Assembly: GCA_035295125.1 (NCBI GenBank)
Contig: DATGJP010000063.1
Location: 124,001 to 188,000 of the forward strand
Length of the DNA: 64,000 nucleotides
Reading direction: 5' to 3'
Source of the DNA: JAICMB01 sp035295125
GTDB taxonomy: Bacteria; Acidobacteriota; Terriglobia; Bryobacterales; Bryobacteraceae
Part shown: positions 41,205 to 50,208 of the stretch, one piece after another
Numbering within the stretch: position 1 is the first letter of the stretch
How the letters are laid out: the number at the start of each line of letters is the position of its first letter
Made by a program: the position numbers and the translations under genes
The notes under the pieces: generated by a model
The model's database searches: none
What the model was told of the DNA's origin: nothing
Seen by the model: the letters and a program-made list of their open reading frames with translations, nothing else

Positions 41205-43097
41205 ATGAAAGAAGTAGTAGTGAACATCCAAATTGAGCGCGAAGACGAGCAACTTTCGCCGCAGCACCCGTTGCGCGAAGAGACGAAGTTCGCGTCCGCT
41301 AAAATAGCCTTTTTCCAGTATTTCTCGGTGGCGGTCTTCCTGTTTCTAATTTCGGGCTTTTGGGAGCTCCAGATCCGCAATCCGGCGCGCTACCAGGAGC
41401 AGGCCGAGCAGAACAGCGTCAAATCGATCCCGATCCTGGCGCCGCGCGGAAAGATTCTCGATCGCGACGGCCGGATCATCGTCGACAACCACGATTCCTA
41501 CAGCCTCATCCTGACGCGCGAAAATCTCAAATTCGAGCATCTGAAACCGATCGCCGAAGGCCTCAACCTCGATTACGACCAGCTCGTTTCCCGCGTTCAG
41601 CGGTTTCAATCGCAGCCCAAGTACGTACCGATCATCATCAAAGAGGAGTTGACCCCGGCGGAGCTGGCTTTTGTCGACTCCCATCGCGACCCCGGCACCT
41701 TCCCGGAGATGGAGTTGATCCACGCACAGCGGCGCCTGTACCCGAAAGACGGACTTGCCGCGCATTTACTCGGCTACGACGGTGAAATTTCGGAGACGGA
41801 GCTGAACAGTGCCGAATTCGCAAAGTTCGACCAGGGCGCGGTGATCGGTAAGGATGGCATCGAGCGGCAGTATAACGACGTCCTGATGGGCGTGGACGGC
41901 CAGAGGCGTGTTGCGGTTGACAACCTGGGGAACGAACACCAGACGCTGGATGAAGTCCCGGCCACTCCCGGTAAGAACCTGCAGTTGACGATTGATCTCG
42001 ACCTCGAAGTGGTCGCCGATCTCGCCTTGGGAGACCGCAACGGCGCCGTGGTGGCGCTCGACCCCCGGACAGGCGAAGTCCTAGCGATGGTCAGCCATCC
42101 GACCTACGATCCGAACCTGTTCGCGACCCGAATTCGGCCGCGCGACTGGCGCGACCTCGTGAACAACCAGGCGCACCCTTTGATGAATCGCGCCATTCAG
42201 GCACAGTTCGCCCCTGGTTCTACCTTCAAGCCCATCGTGGCGCTGGCAGGCCTCGAAAGCGGCGTGTTGGACGACGATTTTAAAGTTCACTGCTCCGGCG
42301 GCGGTTCATTCTACGGCCGCTACTTCAAATGCTGGCGCAAGGGAGGCCATGGCACGATCGGGCTCCACACCGCCATTGTTCAGTCCTGCGACGTTTTCTT
42401 TTACACGCTGGCCAACAAGCTCGGTATCGACAAGATTGCAGAGTATGCCGAGATGGCCGGCTATGGCCACAAAACCGGAGTCGATCTGCCGCACGAAGCC
42501 GAGGGCACGATGCCATCGACAAAGTGGAAAATGCGGCTCTTCCGGCAGAAGTGGTATGCCGGCGAAACGATTTCCGTCGGTGTCGGACAGGGTGCCGTGG
42601 CAGTGACACCGCTGCAAATGGCTCGTGCGATCGGCGGAATTGCGGTCGGGGGAGTTTGGCACACCCCGCACATGGTGAAAGACGCTCCTAACCTACAGCC
42701 AGCCGTGAAAAGCGACTTGAATCTCGATAATGTTGCTAAAGTGATCGACGGCATGTATGGCGTCGTCAACGAATACGGCACAGGAGCCAGCGCCAAGGTT
42801 CCCGGCCTGAACATCTGCGGAAAGACAGGGTCCGCGCAGGTTGTTTCGAACGAGCTGGCCAAGGTGCGGCACAACGAAGACACCAAAGACAATGCCTGGT
42901 TTGTTGGTTTCGCACCGAAGGAGGCGCCGGAGATCGTAGTCGTTGCGCTGTTTGAACATGGGGAGCACGGCAATTTCGCGGCCCCGATCGTGAGAGACGT
43001 AATCAAAGCGTATTTCGATAAGAAAGCCCGTCTGAATCCGCCACCCAAGGCAATCGCCTCTTTGATGCCCGCTCTGCTGGAACAACCCGGAAACTAG
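41205..43097 (+). CDS. mrdA: Penicillin-binding protein 2 (peptidoglycan transpeptidase)
   Basis: 630 residues from ATG 41205; no strong ribosome binding site, so a slightly later GTG is possible. One N-terminal membrane helix (about 35-57), the PBP dimerisation domain (RGKILDRDGRIIVDNHDSYSLIL, then RLYPKDGLAAHLLGYDGEISE), then the transpeptidase domain with the active-site serine in PGSTFKPIVAL (Ser about 339, SxxK), SCD near 392 as second motif, and KTGSAQ at about 540-545 as third. It cross-links side-wall peptidoglycan with RodA in the elongasome. The rodA start follows its stop by two bases. Confidence 0.95.
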   Translation: MKEVVVNIQIEREDEQLSPQHPLREETKFASAKIAFFQYFSVAVFLFLISGFWELQIRNPARYQEQAEQNSVKSIPILAPRGKILDRDGRIIVDNHDSYSLILTRENLKFEHLKPIAEGLNLDYDQLVSRVQRFQSQPKYVPIIIKEELTPAELAFVDSHRDPGTFPEMELIHAQRRLYPKDGLAAHLLGYDGEISETELNSAEFAKFDQGAVIGKDGIERQYNDVLMGVDGQRRVAVDNLGNEHQTLDEVPATPGKNLQLTIDLDLEVVADLALGDRNGAVVALDPRTGEVLAMVSHPTYDPNLFATRIRPRDWRDLVNNQAHPLMNRAIQAQFAPGSTFKPIVALAGLESGVLDDDFKVHCSGGGSFYGRYFKCWRKGGHGTIGLHTAIVQSCDVFFYTLANKLGIDKIAEYAEMAGYGHKTGVDLPHEAEGTMPSTKWKMRLFRQKWYAGETISVGVGQGAVAVTPLQMARAIGGIAVGGVWHTPHMVKDAPNLQPAVKSDLNLDNVAKVIDGMYGVVNEYGTGASAKVPGLNICGKTGSAQVVSNELAKVRHNEDTKDNAWFVGFAPKEAPEIVVVALFEHGEHGNFAAPIVRDVIKAYFDKKARLNPPPKAIASLMPALLEQPGN

Positions 43098-43099
43098 GC

Positions 43100-44188
43100 A
43101 TGGCTTCTTATCGCTCCCTTCGCGACTTCGACTGGACCATGTTCCTGCTCGCATTCACGTTATGCGGGCTGGGCGTGCTCCAGATTTTCAGTGCCACCCT
43201 CGACACCACTTGGCGCGACTCCTGGTGGAAACAGATCGTGTTCATCTTCGCCGCCGCCGTCTTGATGTGGATCGTCAGCATGATCGATTACCACACGCTG
43301 TTAGGCCAGGTTCCGCTGCTCTACGGCATATCGATCGTGACCCTGATCGCAACCATTGTCATCGGCCAGAAAGTATTCGGCTCCACCCGCTGGATCGGGC
43401 GCGGAAGCTTCCACCTGCAGATCTCCGAGTTCGTGAAGATCGTGCTCGTGCTTCTCGTAGCTCGCTATCTCACCGAGCTTAAGAGCGACGAGTTGGAGCC
43501 TCGCGATCTGCTGAAGTTGGGAGGGCTGATCGGAGTCCCGATGCTGCTGGTAATGAAGCAACCGGATCTCGGTACGGCTCTTACCTATCTGCCGATCCTG
43601 GTCGTCGGGATCTTCCTGGCGGGCTTGCGCTGGCAATACGTCGCCATTATCATCCTGGCAATCGCCATCGCCCTGCCGGTCGGCTACCATTTCCTCCAGG
43701 ACTATCAGAAGAATCGCCTGCTGAGCTTCCGCGATCCCAGCCGCGACCCCAAGGGGACGGGCTATCACGTGATCCAGTCCAAGATCGCGGTCGGTTCAGG
43801 GGCGCTGTGGGGTGAAGGAGTAACGAAAGGCACCCAGACGCACCTGCGGTTCCTCCCGGTACCCCATACGGACTTCATTTTTGCGACCTTCGCCGAAGAA
43901 CATGGGTTCGTCGGTGTTGTAGTAGTGTTAGGCTTATATTTTCTGCTCCTGATGCAGATCGTACAGAACGCTCAGACCGCACCCGATCGGGCAGGGACGT
44001 ACTTATGTATGGGAGTTGCAACGGTTTTGCTGTTTCATGTCCTGGTGAATGTGGGAATGGTGGTGGGACGAATGCCCGTAACAGGCATCCCGCTGCCCTT
44101 GATGAGTTTCGGCGGATCGAATATCTTGTCGGTTTTTTTGATGCTGGGGCTAGTGAACAATGTCCGGCTCCGGCGATTTGTTAATTGA
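43100..44188 (+). CDS. rodA: RodA, SEDS-family peptidoglycan glycosyltransferase
   Basis: 362 residues, polytopic (about ten hydrophobic helices). SEDS landmarks: FDWTMFLLAFTLCGLGVLQIFSAT at the N-terminus, GSTRWIGRGSFHLQISEFVKIVLVLLVARYL at about 93-123, MKQPDLGTALTYLPILVVGIFLAGL, the extracellular loop SGALWGEGVTKGTQTHLRFLPVPHTDFIFATFAEEHGFVG at about 234-273 (catalytic Asp region), and the closing GIPLPLMSFGGSNILSVFLMLGLVNNV. It polymerises glycan strands from lipid II with PBP2 as partner. Directly behind mrdA, the classical elongasome pair; MreBCD genes are not in the window. Confidence 0.95.
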   Translation: MASYRSLRDFDWTMFLLAFTLCGLGVLQIFSATLDTTWRDSWWKQIVFIFAAAVLMWIVSMIDYHTLLGQVPLLYGISIVTLIATIVIGQKVFGSTRWIGRGSFHLQISEFVKIVLVLLVARYLTELKSDELEPRDLLKLGGLIGVPMLLVMKQPDLGTALTYLPILVVGIFLAGLRWQYVAIIILAIAIALPVGYHFLQDYQKNRLLSFRDPSRDPKGTGYHVIQSKIAVGSGALWGEGVTKGTQTHLRFLPVPHTDFIFATFAEEHGFVGVVVVLGLYFLLLMQIVQNAQTAPDRAGTYLCMGVATVLLFHVLVNVGMVVGRMPVTGIPLPLMSFGGSNILSVFLMLGLVNNVRLRRFVN

Positions 44189-44458
44189 AGCGGTCAATAG
44201 TCGGCCAGCTTCCAAAAAGGGAGATTTGAAGGTCCAGTAGGGCGAGGCCGAGGCTTTGCTCTAGCCGGTGAAAAACTGGCAATCCGCTGGTGGGTGTTGA
44301 AGATCCAACTCCACTCGCCGGCGACAACAAGTTTTCATTCCAGGGGTCGGGCTAACGGTCGGTTGTCGACGATCACCCGGCGTCCTGGAGTAACACAGCG
44401 ACCTTTCCTGCCTCTCTTCCGGACGCTCCCGCTAGCGACCTAAAACGCGGAGAGCTTG

Positions 44459-47158
44459 ATGACCAAGGAAATGGTGATCTCGGCGAACCGCCACGAAACA
44501 AAGGTGGCGATTCTTGAAGACGATCAGTTGGTGGAAGTGTATTTTCAGCGCGCCAACGAGTACTCGCTGGCTGGCAGCATCCATAAAGGTAGAGTGACCC
44601 GGGTTTTGCCCGGAATGCAGTCTGCCTTCGTCGACCTGGGATTGGAACGGGACACGTTCCTTTACGTCTCGGATTTCTTCGAGGAAAACGAAGAGTACGA
44701 CAGGATACCGATAGCCGGCGAGCGGAATGAGCGGAGCGAACGAGGCGAACGGGGCGACCGTAGTGACCGTGGACGTCGGGAAGACCGCGTCCAGCCGCCT
44801 CCGAAGGAGGTTCCGCAGGAGGTTGCGGCTGCGCCGCTAGCCGAACTTGAAGTTGAGGAACCGGAGGTCGAAGCACCTGTCGAAGCGGCTGCCGTTCCGG
44901 TACCGCACGTAGTGCCCGTGGCGCCTGTGCCGCCCGTAGGGGAGGCAGCGCCGCCCGCCGAACGTCCTGAGTTTGATCGTGACCGCCGGCGAAGATCGCG
45001 CCGCCGCCGCAATCGAGGCCGTGGTTTTCCGGAATCCAAGTATGCATCGCCGGAGCGCGAACACGCTGCGGCACCCGCCCCCGAGCCCGTCGAGGAAGCT
45101 CCAGAGACGGGAGAAGACTTCACGGTCCTGCCTGGCGAGTCGCTGGCCAAGTATCATCACACGGCCGTTTCTACATTGGACGAAGGCGAACAGGAGGAAC
45201 TCGGTGTCGCATCTGCCGCGGAAGAGCATTCCATCGACCAGGCCATGACCGAGCCGGAACCCGTATCCGAGGCAGCACACGAGGAAGCCGCGGAGCCTGA
45301 ACCGGAACCTGAACTGGAGGTCACCGCGTCGGTAATTGCCGAGTCCACTCCGCAGGAGCTTGCTTCGTCGGAACAGGCACACGAGGCTGCTGAAATTGCC
45401 GAGTTGATGGAAGAGGTTCGTGAGGATGTGAAGGCCGAGACGCTCGAGGAACCTGCGATTCAGGAGCCCGTGAGCCAGGAGCATGAAGGCGTAGCCGAAG
45501 AGCCGGTCGCCGCCGCGGCGGAGCAAACTGCCGCCGAGGACGTCGCGCCGTCCGCGGAAGAAGCACTGGCTGAGGCCGCTGAAGCCGAAGAAATCAACGC
45601 GGAAGAGCCGGACCTGGAAGATGAAACCGATGCCGACGCCGAGGCGCTTGAAGCGGCCGAATTGGTCGCGGCGCTGGAAGAGCGAGCGGCCGAAGCTGCC
45701 GCAGCCGAAGCCGGAGAACATCACTCCGAGTCGGGACAGGCTAACGCCCCTGCTTCCGCGGCAGTACGCGAACAGGGCGGCCGTTACATGCATCGCGTGT
45801 CGCGGCGGCTTCGTCGCAAGATGCGCGGGCAGGGCGGCGGCCAAGGCCGTCCGGAACACGAACCGCGCCGCGAGCGCGAGCCAGAAGCGGCTGCCGCGGC
45901 ACAGCCGGAACCCCCGAAAGCGGAATCGCGCAGCGTTGCACGCCCGGAAAAGGGTGCACCGCTGATCACCGACCTTCTGAAGGAAGGCCAGGAAATACTG
46001 GTTCAAATCGCCAAGGAGCCGCTGGGACAGAAAGGCGCACGCATTACGTCGCACATTGCGTTGCCCGGGCGCTACGTAGTGTACATGCCAACGCTGGAGC
46101 ACATGGGCGTTTCGCGCAAGATCGCCAGCGATGAAGAACGCGCGCGGCTGAAGAAAATTCTGCAGGCACACCGCCAGGGAATTTCCGGCGGCTTCATCGT
46201 TCGGACGGCCGGTGAGGGGAAGAGCGAAGACGATATCGCCTCCGACATGAACTTCCTCTATAACCTGTGGATGGACATCCGTCAGAAGGCCGAAAAGAAG
46301 CCGGCTCCGCTGCTCCTGCATCACGACCTTGACATCGTGCAGCGGCTGCTGCGCGATCAGTTAACCGAGAGCTTCAAGTCCGTCTGGGTCGACAACGAGG
46401 ACATGTACGAGAGCGTCCTGCGTTTTGCCCAGCGCTTCCAGCCGACGCTGGTTTCGCGCATCAAGCTGTACACGCGGCCCGCGCCGATCTTCGATGCCTT
46501 CAACGTCACCGCCGAACTCGAAAAGGCGTTGCGCCCGAAGGTGTGGCTGAAGTCGGGTGGTTACATCGTGATCAACCAGACCGAAGCCCTGGTGGCGATC
46601 GACGTGAACACCGGCAAGTATGTCGGCAAGTCGAATCGTCTCGAGGACACCATCGTAAAGACCAATACAGAAGCCGTTAAGGAGATCGTCCGGCAGGTCC
46701 GGCTGCGCGATCTGGGCGGCATCATTGTGGTCGACTTCATCGACATGGACGAGCGCAAGAACCGCCAGAAGGTCATGCAGGCGCTCGAAGAAGCAATGCG
46801 CGCCGACAAAGCACCCTACAAAATTCTGCAGTTTAACGATTTTGGTCTGGTGGCGATTACACGCAAGCGGGTGAAACAGAGCCTCGAGCGGGCCCTTTGC
46901 GCGCCATGCGCCTATTGCGAAGGCGCTGGGTACGTCAAGAGCGTTCAAACCGTTATCGGCGAGATTCTGCAGGAAGCGCACAAGATTGTGAAAGCCGTCG
47001 ACGGCGATAACGTGATGCTGCGCGTTCACCCTGACGTCGCAAAGACACTGAAATCCAATCAAAATCATTATCTGGAAGAGTTAGAGGAGATTCTGCGCCG
47101 TCCCGTGCTCGTAAGAGGTGACCCGGCGCTCCATCACGAAAAGTTCGACCTGGCTTAG
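44459..47158 (+). CDS. rng: Ribonuclease E/G family endoribonuclease with a ~410-residue insertion in the S1 domain
   Basis: 899 residues from ATG 44459 (GGAGAG upstream). Residues 1-83 start the RNase E/G catalytic half (KEMVISANRHETKVAILEDDQLVEVYFQR, then IHKGRVTRVLPGMQSAFVDLGLERDTFLYVSDFF). The S1 fold then breaks off for about 410 residues of Ala/Glu/Pro/Arg-rich low-complexity sequence (44711-45956) and resumes at LITDLLKEGQEILVQIAKEPLGQKGARITSHI. Catalytic Asp regions EALVAIDVNTG and IVVDFIDMDE are intact, and a CxxCxxC near 820 (CAPCAYC) is the zinc-link equivalent. It cleaves single-stranded RNA in rRNA processing and mRNA decay. rne versus rng cannot be decided; there is no C-terminal degradosome tail. 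The insert is probably an RNA- or protein-binding scaffold. Confidence 0.9.
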   Translation: MTKEMVISANRHETKVAILEDDQLVEVYFQRANEYSLAGSIHKGRVTRVLPGMQSAFVDLGLERDTFLYVSDFFEENEEYDRIPIAGERNERSERGERGDRSDRGRREDRVQPPPKEVPQEVAAAPLAELEVEEPEVEAPVEAAAVPVPHVVPVAPVPPVGEAAPPAERPEFDRDRRRRSRRRRNRGRGFPESKYASPEREHAAAPAPEPVEEAPETGEDFTVLPGESLAKYHHTAVSTLDEGEQEELGVASAAEEHSIDQAMTEPEPVSEAAHEEAAEPEPEPELEVTASVIAESTPQELASSEQAHEAAEIAELMEEVREDVKAETLEEPAIQEPVSQEHEGVAEEPVAAAAEQTAAEDVAPSAEEALAEAAEAEEINAEEPDLEDETDADAEALEAAELVAALEERAAEAAAAEAGEHHSESGQANAPASAAVREQGGRYMHRVSRRLRRKMRGQGGGQGRPEHEPRREREPEAAAAAQPEPPKAESRSVARPEKGAPLITDLLKEGQEILVQIAKEPLGQKGARITSHIALPGRYVVYMPTLEHMGVSRKIASDEERARLKKILQAHRQGISGGFIVRTAGEGKSEDDIASDMNFLYNLWMDIRQKAEKKPAPLLLHHDLDIVQRLLRDQLTESFKSVWVDNEDMYESVLRFAQRFQPTLVSRIKLYTRPAPIFDAFNVTAELEKALRPKVWLKSGGYIVINQTEALVAIDVNTGKYVGKSNRLEDTIVKTNTEAVKEIVRQVRLRDLGGIIVVDFIDMDERKNRQKVMQALEEAMRADKAPYKILQFNDFGLVAITRKRVKQSLERALCAPCAYCEGAGYVKSVQTVIGEILQEAHKIVKAVDGDNVMLRVHPDVAKTLKSNQNHYLEELEEILRRPVLVRGDPALHHEKFDLA

Positions 47159-47187
47159 CGTTGGAATCAATCGGAGAGGACAAGTTC

Positions 47188-48057
47188 ATGACGCAATACG
47201 CACATCCTGAAGTTCTGGTCAATACATCGTGGACCGCTGAACACGCCCACGACAATAACGTCCGTGTAGTGGAGGTTGACGTCGACACCAAGGCGTACGA
47301 CGAAGGTCACGTTCCCGGCGCGATTGCCTGGGCTTGGAATACGCAACTGTGCGACACAACCGTTCGCGACATTCTGCCCAAGTCGCAGTTCGAGAAGCTC
47401 ATGACGGATTCGGGAATCGCGAATGACACTACCGTCGTGCTGTACGGCGACAGCAACAACTGGTTTGCCGCATGGGCGTTCTGGCAAATGAAGATCTACG
47501 GCCACAACGATGTCCGCATCATGGATGGCGGTCGCAAGAAATGGCTCTCCGAGCAGCGCGATATGGAAACAACCTCAGCGCAGGCGCACCCCGCAGCCGC
47601 GCCGTACAAAGCCTCCGATCCCGACCTTTCGTTGCGTGCTTTCCTGCCACAAGTCCAGGCGGCGAGCAAGGCCGGCAACGTGGTCATGATCGATGTTCGC
47701 AGCCCGCAGGAATTCACCGGCGAGATTCTGGCTCCTCCGGGTCTTCCCGAGACCTGCCAGCGCGGCGGTCACATCCCCGGCGCGCACAACGTTCCGTGGG
47801 GTAAAGCGTGCAACGACGACGGGACCTTTAAATCTCTTGACGAACTGAAGCAGCTTTATGGCGGCTCGGGAGTGACCGGGGCCGAACCCGTGATCGCCTA
47901 TTGCCGCATCGGTGAACGGTCGAGCCACACGTGGTTCGTCCTGAAATATCTACTCGGTATCGACAAAGTGACCAACTACGACGGTTCCTGGACCGAATGG
48001 GGCAACCTGGTGGGCGCTCCCGTGGAGAAGGGTTCCGCTAAAGGCGCGCAGGCATGA
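47188..48057 (+). CDS. Thiosulfate/3-mercaptopyruvate-type sulfurtransferase (tandem rhodanese)
   Basis: 289 residues from ATG 47188, chosen because CGGAGAGGA lies nine bases upstream; TTG 47161 would add nine residues. Two rhodanese domains: the inactive N-terminal one (LVNTSWTAEHAHDNNVRVVEVD, then GHVPGAIAWAWNTQL, VVLYGDSNNWFAAWAFW, with no loop Cys) and the catalytic C-terminal one (VVMIDVRSPQEFTGE, GGHIPGAHNVPWGKA, and active loop AYCRIGERSSHTWFVLKYLLG with the catalytic Cys at about 247). The loop CRIGERS resembles thiosulfate-type enzymes more than the CGSGVT of mercaptopyruvate enzymes. The next small gene overlaps its stop by four bases. Confidence 0.93.
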   Translation: MTQYAHPEVLVNTSWTAEHAHDNNVRVVEVDVDTKAYDEGHVPGAIAWAWNTQLCDTTVRDILPKSQFEKLMTDSGIANDTTVVLYGDSNNWFAAWAFWQMKIYGHNDVRIMDGGRKKWLSEQRDMETTSAQAHPAAAPYKASDPDLSLRAFLPQVQAASKAGNVVMIDVRSPQEFTGEILAPPGLPETCQRGGHIPGAHNVPWGKACNDDGTFKSLDELKQLYGGSGVTGAEPVIAYCRIGERSSHTWFVLKYLLGIDKVTNYDGSWTEWGNLVGAPVEKGSAKGAQA

Positions 48058-48278
48058 AACCCGAGGATTATTCCGAGCGCACCGTTGAAGTGGACGGCTG
48101 GCCCGTCCATCTCGTCACCTACCGGCTTGAGGGTAAGTATCACTGCAAAGCGGATAACGTATCGCCCGGCGCAAACCTGGCGCGTATTGTCGCCGATACC
48201 AGGGAAGAAGCCGAAGACAAAGCTCTCGCACGCGCGAAAGAGCTGCTCGGCCGGACCCGCCGCCACCCGGTTCAGTAA
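48054..48278 (+). CDS. Small hypothetical protein coupled to the rhodanese gene
   Basis: 74 residues, opening MKPEDYSERTVEVDGWPVHL and continuing VTYRLEGKYHCKADNVSPG, then a helix TREEAEDKALARAKELLGRTRR. No export signal or known motif. A compact beta-sheet plus helix is likely. The ATGA overlap with the upstream stop implies translational coupling, so a role with the sulfurtransferase is reasonable but unproven. I do not recognise the family. Confidence 0.78.
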   Translation: MKPEDYSERTVEVDGWPVHLVTYRLEGKYHCKADNVSPGANLARIVADTREEAEDKALARAKELLGRTRRHPVQ

Positions 48279-48326
48279 CGCCAAAGTTACATCCCAAGTG
48301 GGGCCTGACGTGCATGCCATCGAGGC

Positions 48327-49124
48327 ATGGCGGCAATTGTCTGGAAGGGCTACATCAGCTTCGGTCTCGTATCTTTTCCCGTACGGCTTTTCTCAGCGGC
48401 GCGGGCTGAAACCATTCATTTCCACATGCTTCACCGCAAGGATCTCTCGCGTCTGAAAGAGGTCTGGTACTGCGCCAAGGAGAACAAGCCTGTCGAGCGC
48501 TCGGAAATCGTGAAGGGTTTCGAGCTCGAGAAAAATGACTATGTCGTGGTAGAGGATAAGGACGTAAAAGCGATAGCGCCACCCACGGCCACCACAATGG
48601 ACGTGCTTCAGTTCGTAGCGTCGGACGACGTCGACCCCATCTATTTCGAACGTTCCTACTATGTGACGCCGGACGAGAAGGTGGATAAGCCTTACGCGCT
48701 ATTCCTCGAGGCCCTCCGCGAGAGTAAGCAGTCCGCGATCGCGCAACTGACGATGCACGGCCGCGAGAATGCCGTCTTAATTCGTGCTGTTAAGGAGGGG
48801 CTGATTCTCCACACCCTTTTCTATCCCGATGAGTTGCACAAAGCCAATCGAAAAGCAGGAAGCCCGAACGGGAAACTCAATCGCAAGGAACTCGACCTCG
48901 CGAAGAGCCTGATCGAGAAGCTTTCCGCTCCCTTCCAGCCTGAGCAGCTCCACGATACGTATCGAGAGAATCTGGAGAAGTTGATTGAAAAGAAGAAGAA
49001 GGGTCAAAAGATCACGCCGATCCGGCAGCCGAAGCGCGCACCAGTGACTGATCTGATGGAAGCGCTCAAGCAAAGCCTGAAGTCGTCGGCATCCGGCAAA
49101 ACCAAGCGGCGCAAAGCCGCTTAA
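48327..49124 (+). CDS. ku: Ku protein, bacterial non-homologous end joining
   Basis: 265 residues, the typical bacterial Ku length. Hallmarks: MAAIVWKGYISFGLVSFPVRLFSAA at 1-25, FHMLHRKDLSRLKEVWYC, ERSEIVKGFELEKNDYVVVEDKDVKAI at about 57-83, FVASDDVDPIYFERSYYVTPDE at about 92-113, and KELDLAKSLIEKLSAPFQPEQLHDTYRENLEKLIEKKKKGQ at about 188-228. A basic C-terminus (SGKTKRRKAA) ends it, as in Ku proteins that bind DNA strongly. Homodimers encircle DNA ends and recruit LigD; no ligD lies in the window. Starts 48 bases after the small coupled gene, so part of the same unit is possible. Confidence 0.96.
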   Translation: MAAIVWKGYISFGLVSFPVRLFSAARAETIHFHMLHRKDLSRLKEVWYCAKENKPVERSEIVKGFELEKNDYVVVEDKDVKAIAPPTATTMDVLQFVASDDVDPIYFERSYYVTPDEKVDKPYALFLEALRESKQSAIAQLTMHGRENAVLIRAVKEGLILHTLFYPDELHKANRKAGSPNGKLNRKELDLAKSLIEKLSAPFQPEQLHDTYRENLEKLIEKKKKGQKITPIRQPKRAPVTDLMEALKQSLKSSASGKTKRRKAA

Positions 49125-49150
49125 GACCGCTTAAGATACGAGCCCCGTGG

Positions 49151-49171
49151 GACAGGCATTAAAAGCCTGTC
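49151..49171. repeat. Perfect hairpin between convergent Ku and a small gene
   Basis: GACAGGC, seven bases (ATTAAAA), GCCTGTC. It is a perfect seven-base stem without a T-run on either side, so it is not a canonical terminator, though it may stop or stabilise both converging messages. It may be related to the hairpin repeats elsewhere in the window, which also contain CAGGC and GCCTG arms. Confidence 0.5.
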
Positions 49172-49192
49172 CGACTTCCGCCACGAGCAGCG

Positions 49193-49420
49193 TTAGCGGC
49201 GCGCATCCATTCTGCGGGCTCGCCGGATCATTTCATCCAGCCAATCGATCCCCGAGTCGGGAACGCGCAACTGAATCGCTGCATACGCACGTAACGGCAT
49301 CACCTCGCCATCTGCCGATTCATAGATCATCGGCATGGGAACTGACGACGAATCCGGCTTCGGAATGCGAAACGGATGTGGCACTTCGGGAGGAAACCCC
49401 GCTTTAACCCTGGCAGGCAT
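49193..49420 (-). CDS. Small hypothetical protein (75 aa)
   Basis: 75 residues: a Pro-rich opening (MPARVKAGFPPEVPHPFRIP) and a short domain ADGEVMPLRAYAAIQLRVPDSGIDWLDEMIRRARRMDARR. AGAGGT lies nine bases upstream of the ATG, which supports it. No signal peptide or known motif; the closing helix is basic and amphipathic. It lies between converging Ku and the small exported-protein genes. Function unknown. Confidence 0.55.
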   Translation of the reverse strand: MPARVKAGFPPEVPHPFRIPKPDSSSVPMPMIYESADGEVMPLRAYAAIQLRVPDSGIDWLDEMIRRARRMDARR

Positions 49421-49442
49421 ATCTGACTACCTCTATGAACAA

Positions 49443-49799
49443 CTATTTCAGTTTGAGATTGATCGTCGCCGCTTTTCGGCCATCGTAAATGCTGAGCGTC
49501 TTTGAGCTGCTGGCGGTCCCATTGTGATCCGCCTTCAGTTCATAGTCCACGTTTGTGCTTAAGCCGGCGAAATGATACTTCCCATCTTCATGCGTGATAT
49601 ATGACCGGATCTGGAGCGTCTTTGTGTCCTTCAACTGCACCACAGCGCCCGTAACCGGCTGGTCGCCGGCATCTGTCACGACGCCCTCGACCGAGCGCGT
49701 ATTGGCATCCTCATTCAGCTTCTTCTTGCCTTGGGCCATCAAGCCGAAGCTCAACAGGCAGACCACCAGCAAGCCAGCTAAAAGAGTCTTCATTTTCAT
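49443..49799 (-). CDS. Small exported carboxypeptidase-regulatory-like protein
   Basis: 118 residues: signal peptide (MKMKTLLAGLLVVCLLSFGLMAQG) followed by one carboxypeptidase regulatory-like (transthyretin-type beta-sandwich) domain: SVEGVVTDAGDQPVTGAVVQLKDTKTLQIRSYITHEDGKYHFAGLSTNVDYELKA. These domains are common as free small proteins and receptor N-termini in acidobacteria; they bind carbohydrate or proteins. A GAGGACC precedes the start. It lies just after a second protein of the same type on the same strand (gap of 13 bases), so the two were probably formed by duplication and are co-transcribed. Confidence 0.83.
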   Translation of the reverse strand: MKMKTLLAGLLVVCLLSFGLMAQGKKKLNEDANTRSVEGVVTDAGDQPVTGAVVQLKDTKTLQIRSYITHEDGKYHFAGLSTNVDYELKADHNGTASSSKTLSIYDGRKAATINLKLK

Positions 49800-49812
49800 G
49801 GGGGGTCCTCGT

Positions 49813-50208
49813 CTACTTGGATTCTGCGGGTAAAGTTAAAGTTACATCCACCCGCACTTCACCGTCAATGTCGGCGGTCTTTTGCTGTTCCGTGAACCCC
49901 TTCGCGCGAGCCTTGATGATATAGTGCATGGCCGTCGGAGGAACGCGAAATGCAAACTCACCGCGCGAGTCCGACACGGCGGTTGTGTTGCGAATCTTCA
50001 CAGGGGTTTGTCCGGGTTGCGCTTCCGGCACGAGAGTTAAGTCAGCTCCCGGCAACGCAAACCCGGATTCCCGAAAAACTGTGCCGGCCACAATCGCAAA
50101 TGGCTGAGCGTCCTTCTTAGCGTGCTTTTGAGCCGGCGAACCGAGGGAAATCGAGAGCGCGGCTGCAAGCAGCAAGACCGCCCTACTTCCATTCCTCCTC
50201 TTCCTCAT
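49813..50208 (-). CDS. Small exported carboxypeptidase-regulatory-like protein
   Basis: 131 residues: signal peptide (MRKRRNGSRAVLLLAAALSISLGSPAQ), then a beta-sandwich of the same kind as its neighbour: AIVAGTVFRESGFALPGADLTLVPEAQPGQ, then TAVSDSRGEFAFRVPPTAMHYIIKARAKGFTEQQK and a final strand EVRVDVTLTLP. Its start lies 26 bases inside the end of the LysW-like gene, in a different frame. Export and a binding role are inferred from family. Confidence 0.8.
   Translation of the reverse strand: MRKRRNGSRAVLLLAAALSISLGSPAQKHAKKDAQPFAIVAGTVFRESGFALPGADLTLVPEAQPGQTPVKIRNTTAVSDSRGEFAFRVPPTAMHYIIKARAKGFTEQQKTADIDGEVRVDVTLTLPAESK

Noticed and set aside
44837..46324. 495-codon minus-strand frame under the RNase E/G gene
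   Set aside because: It arises from the low-complexity GC-rich insert; its translation is Gly/Arg/Phe-rich without domain features.
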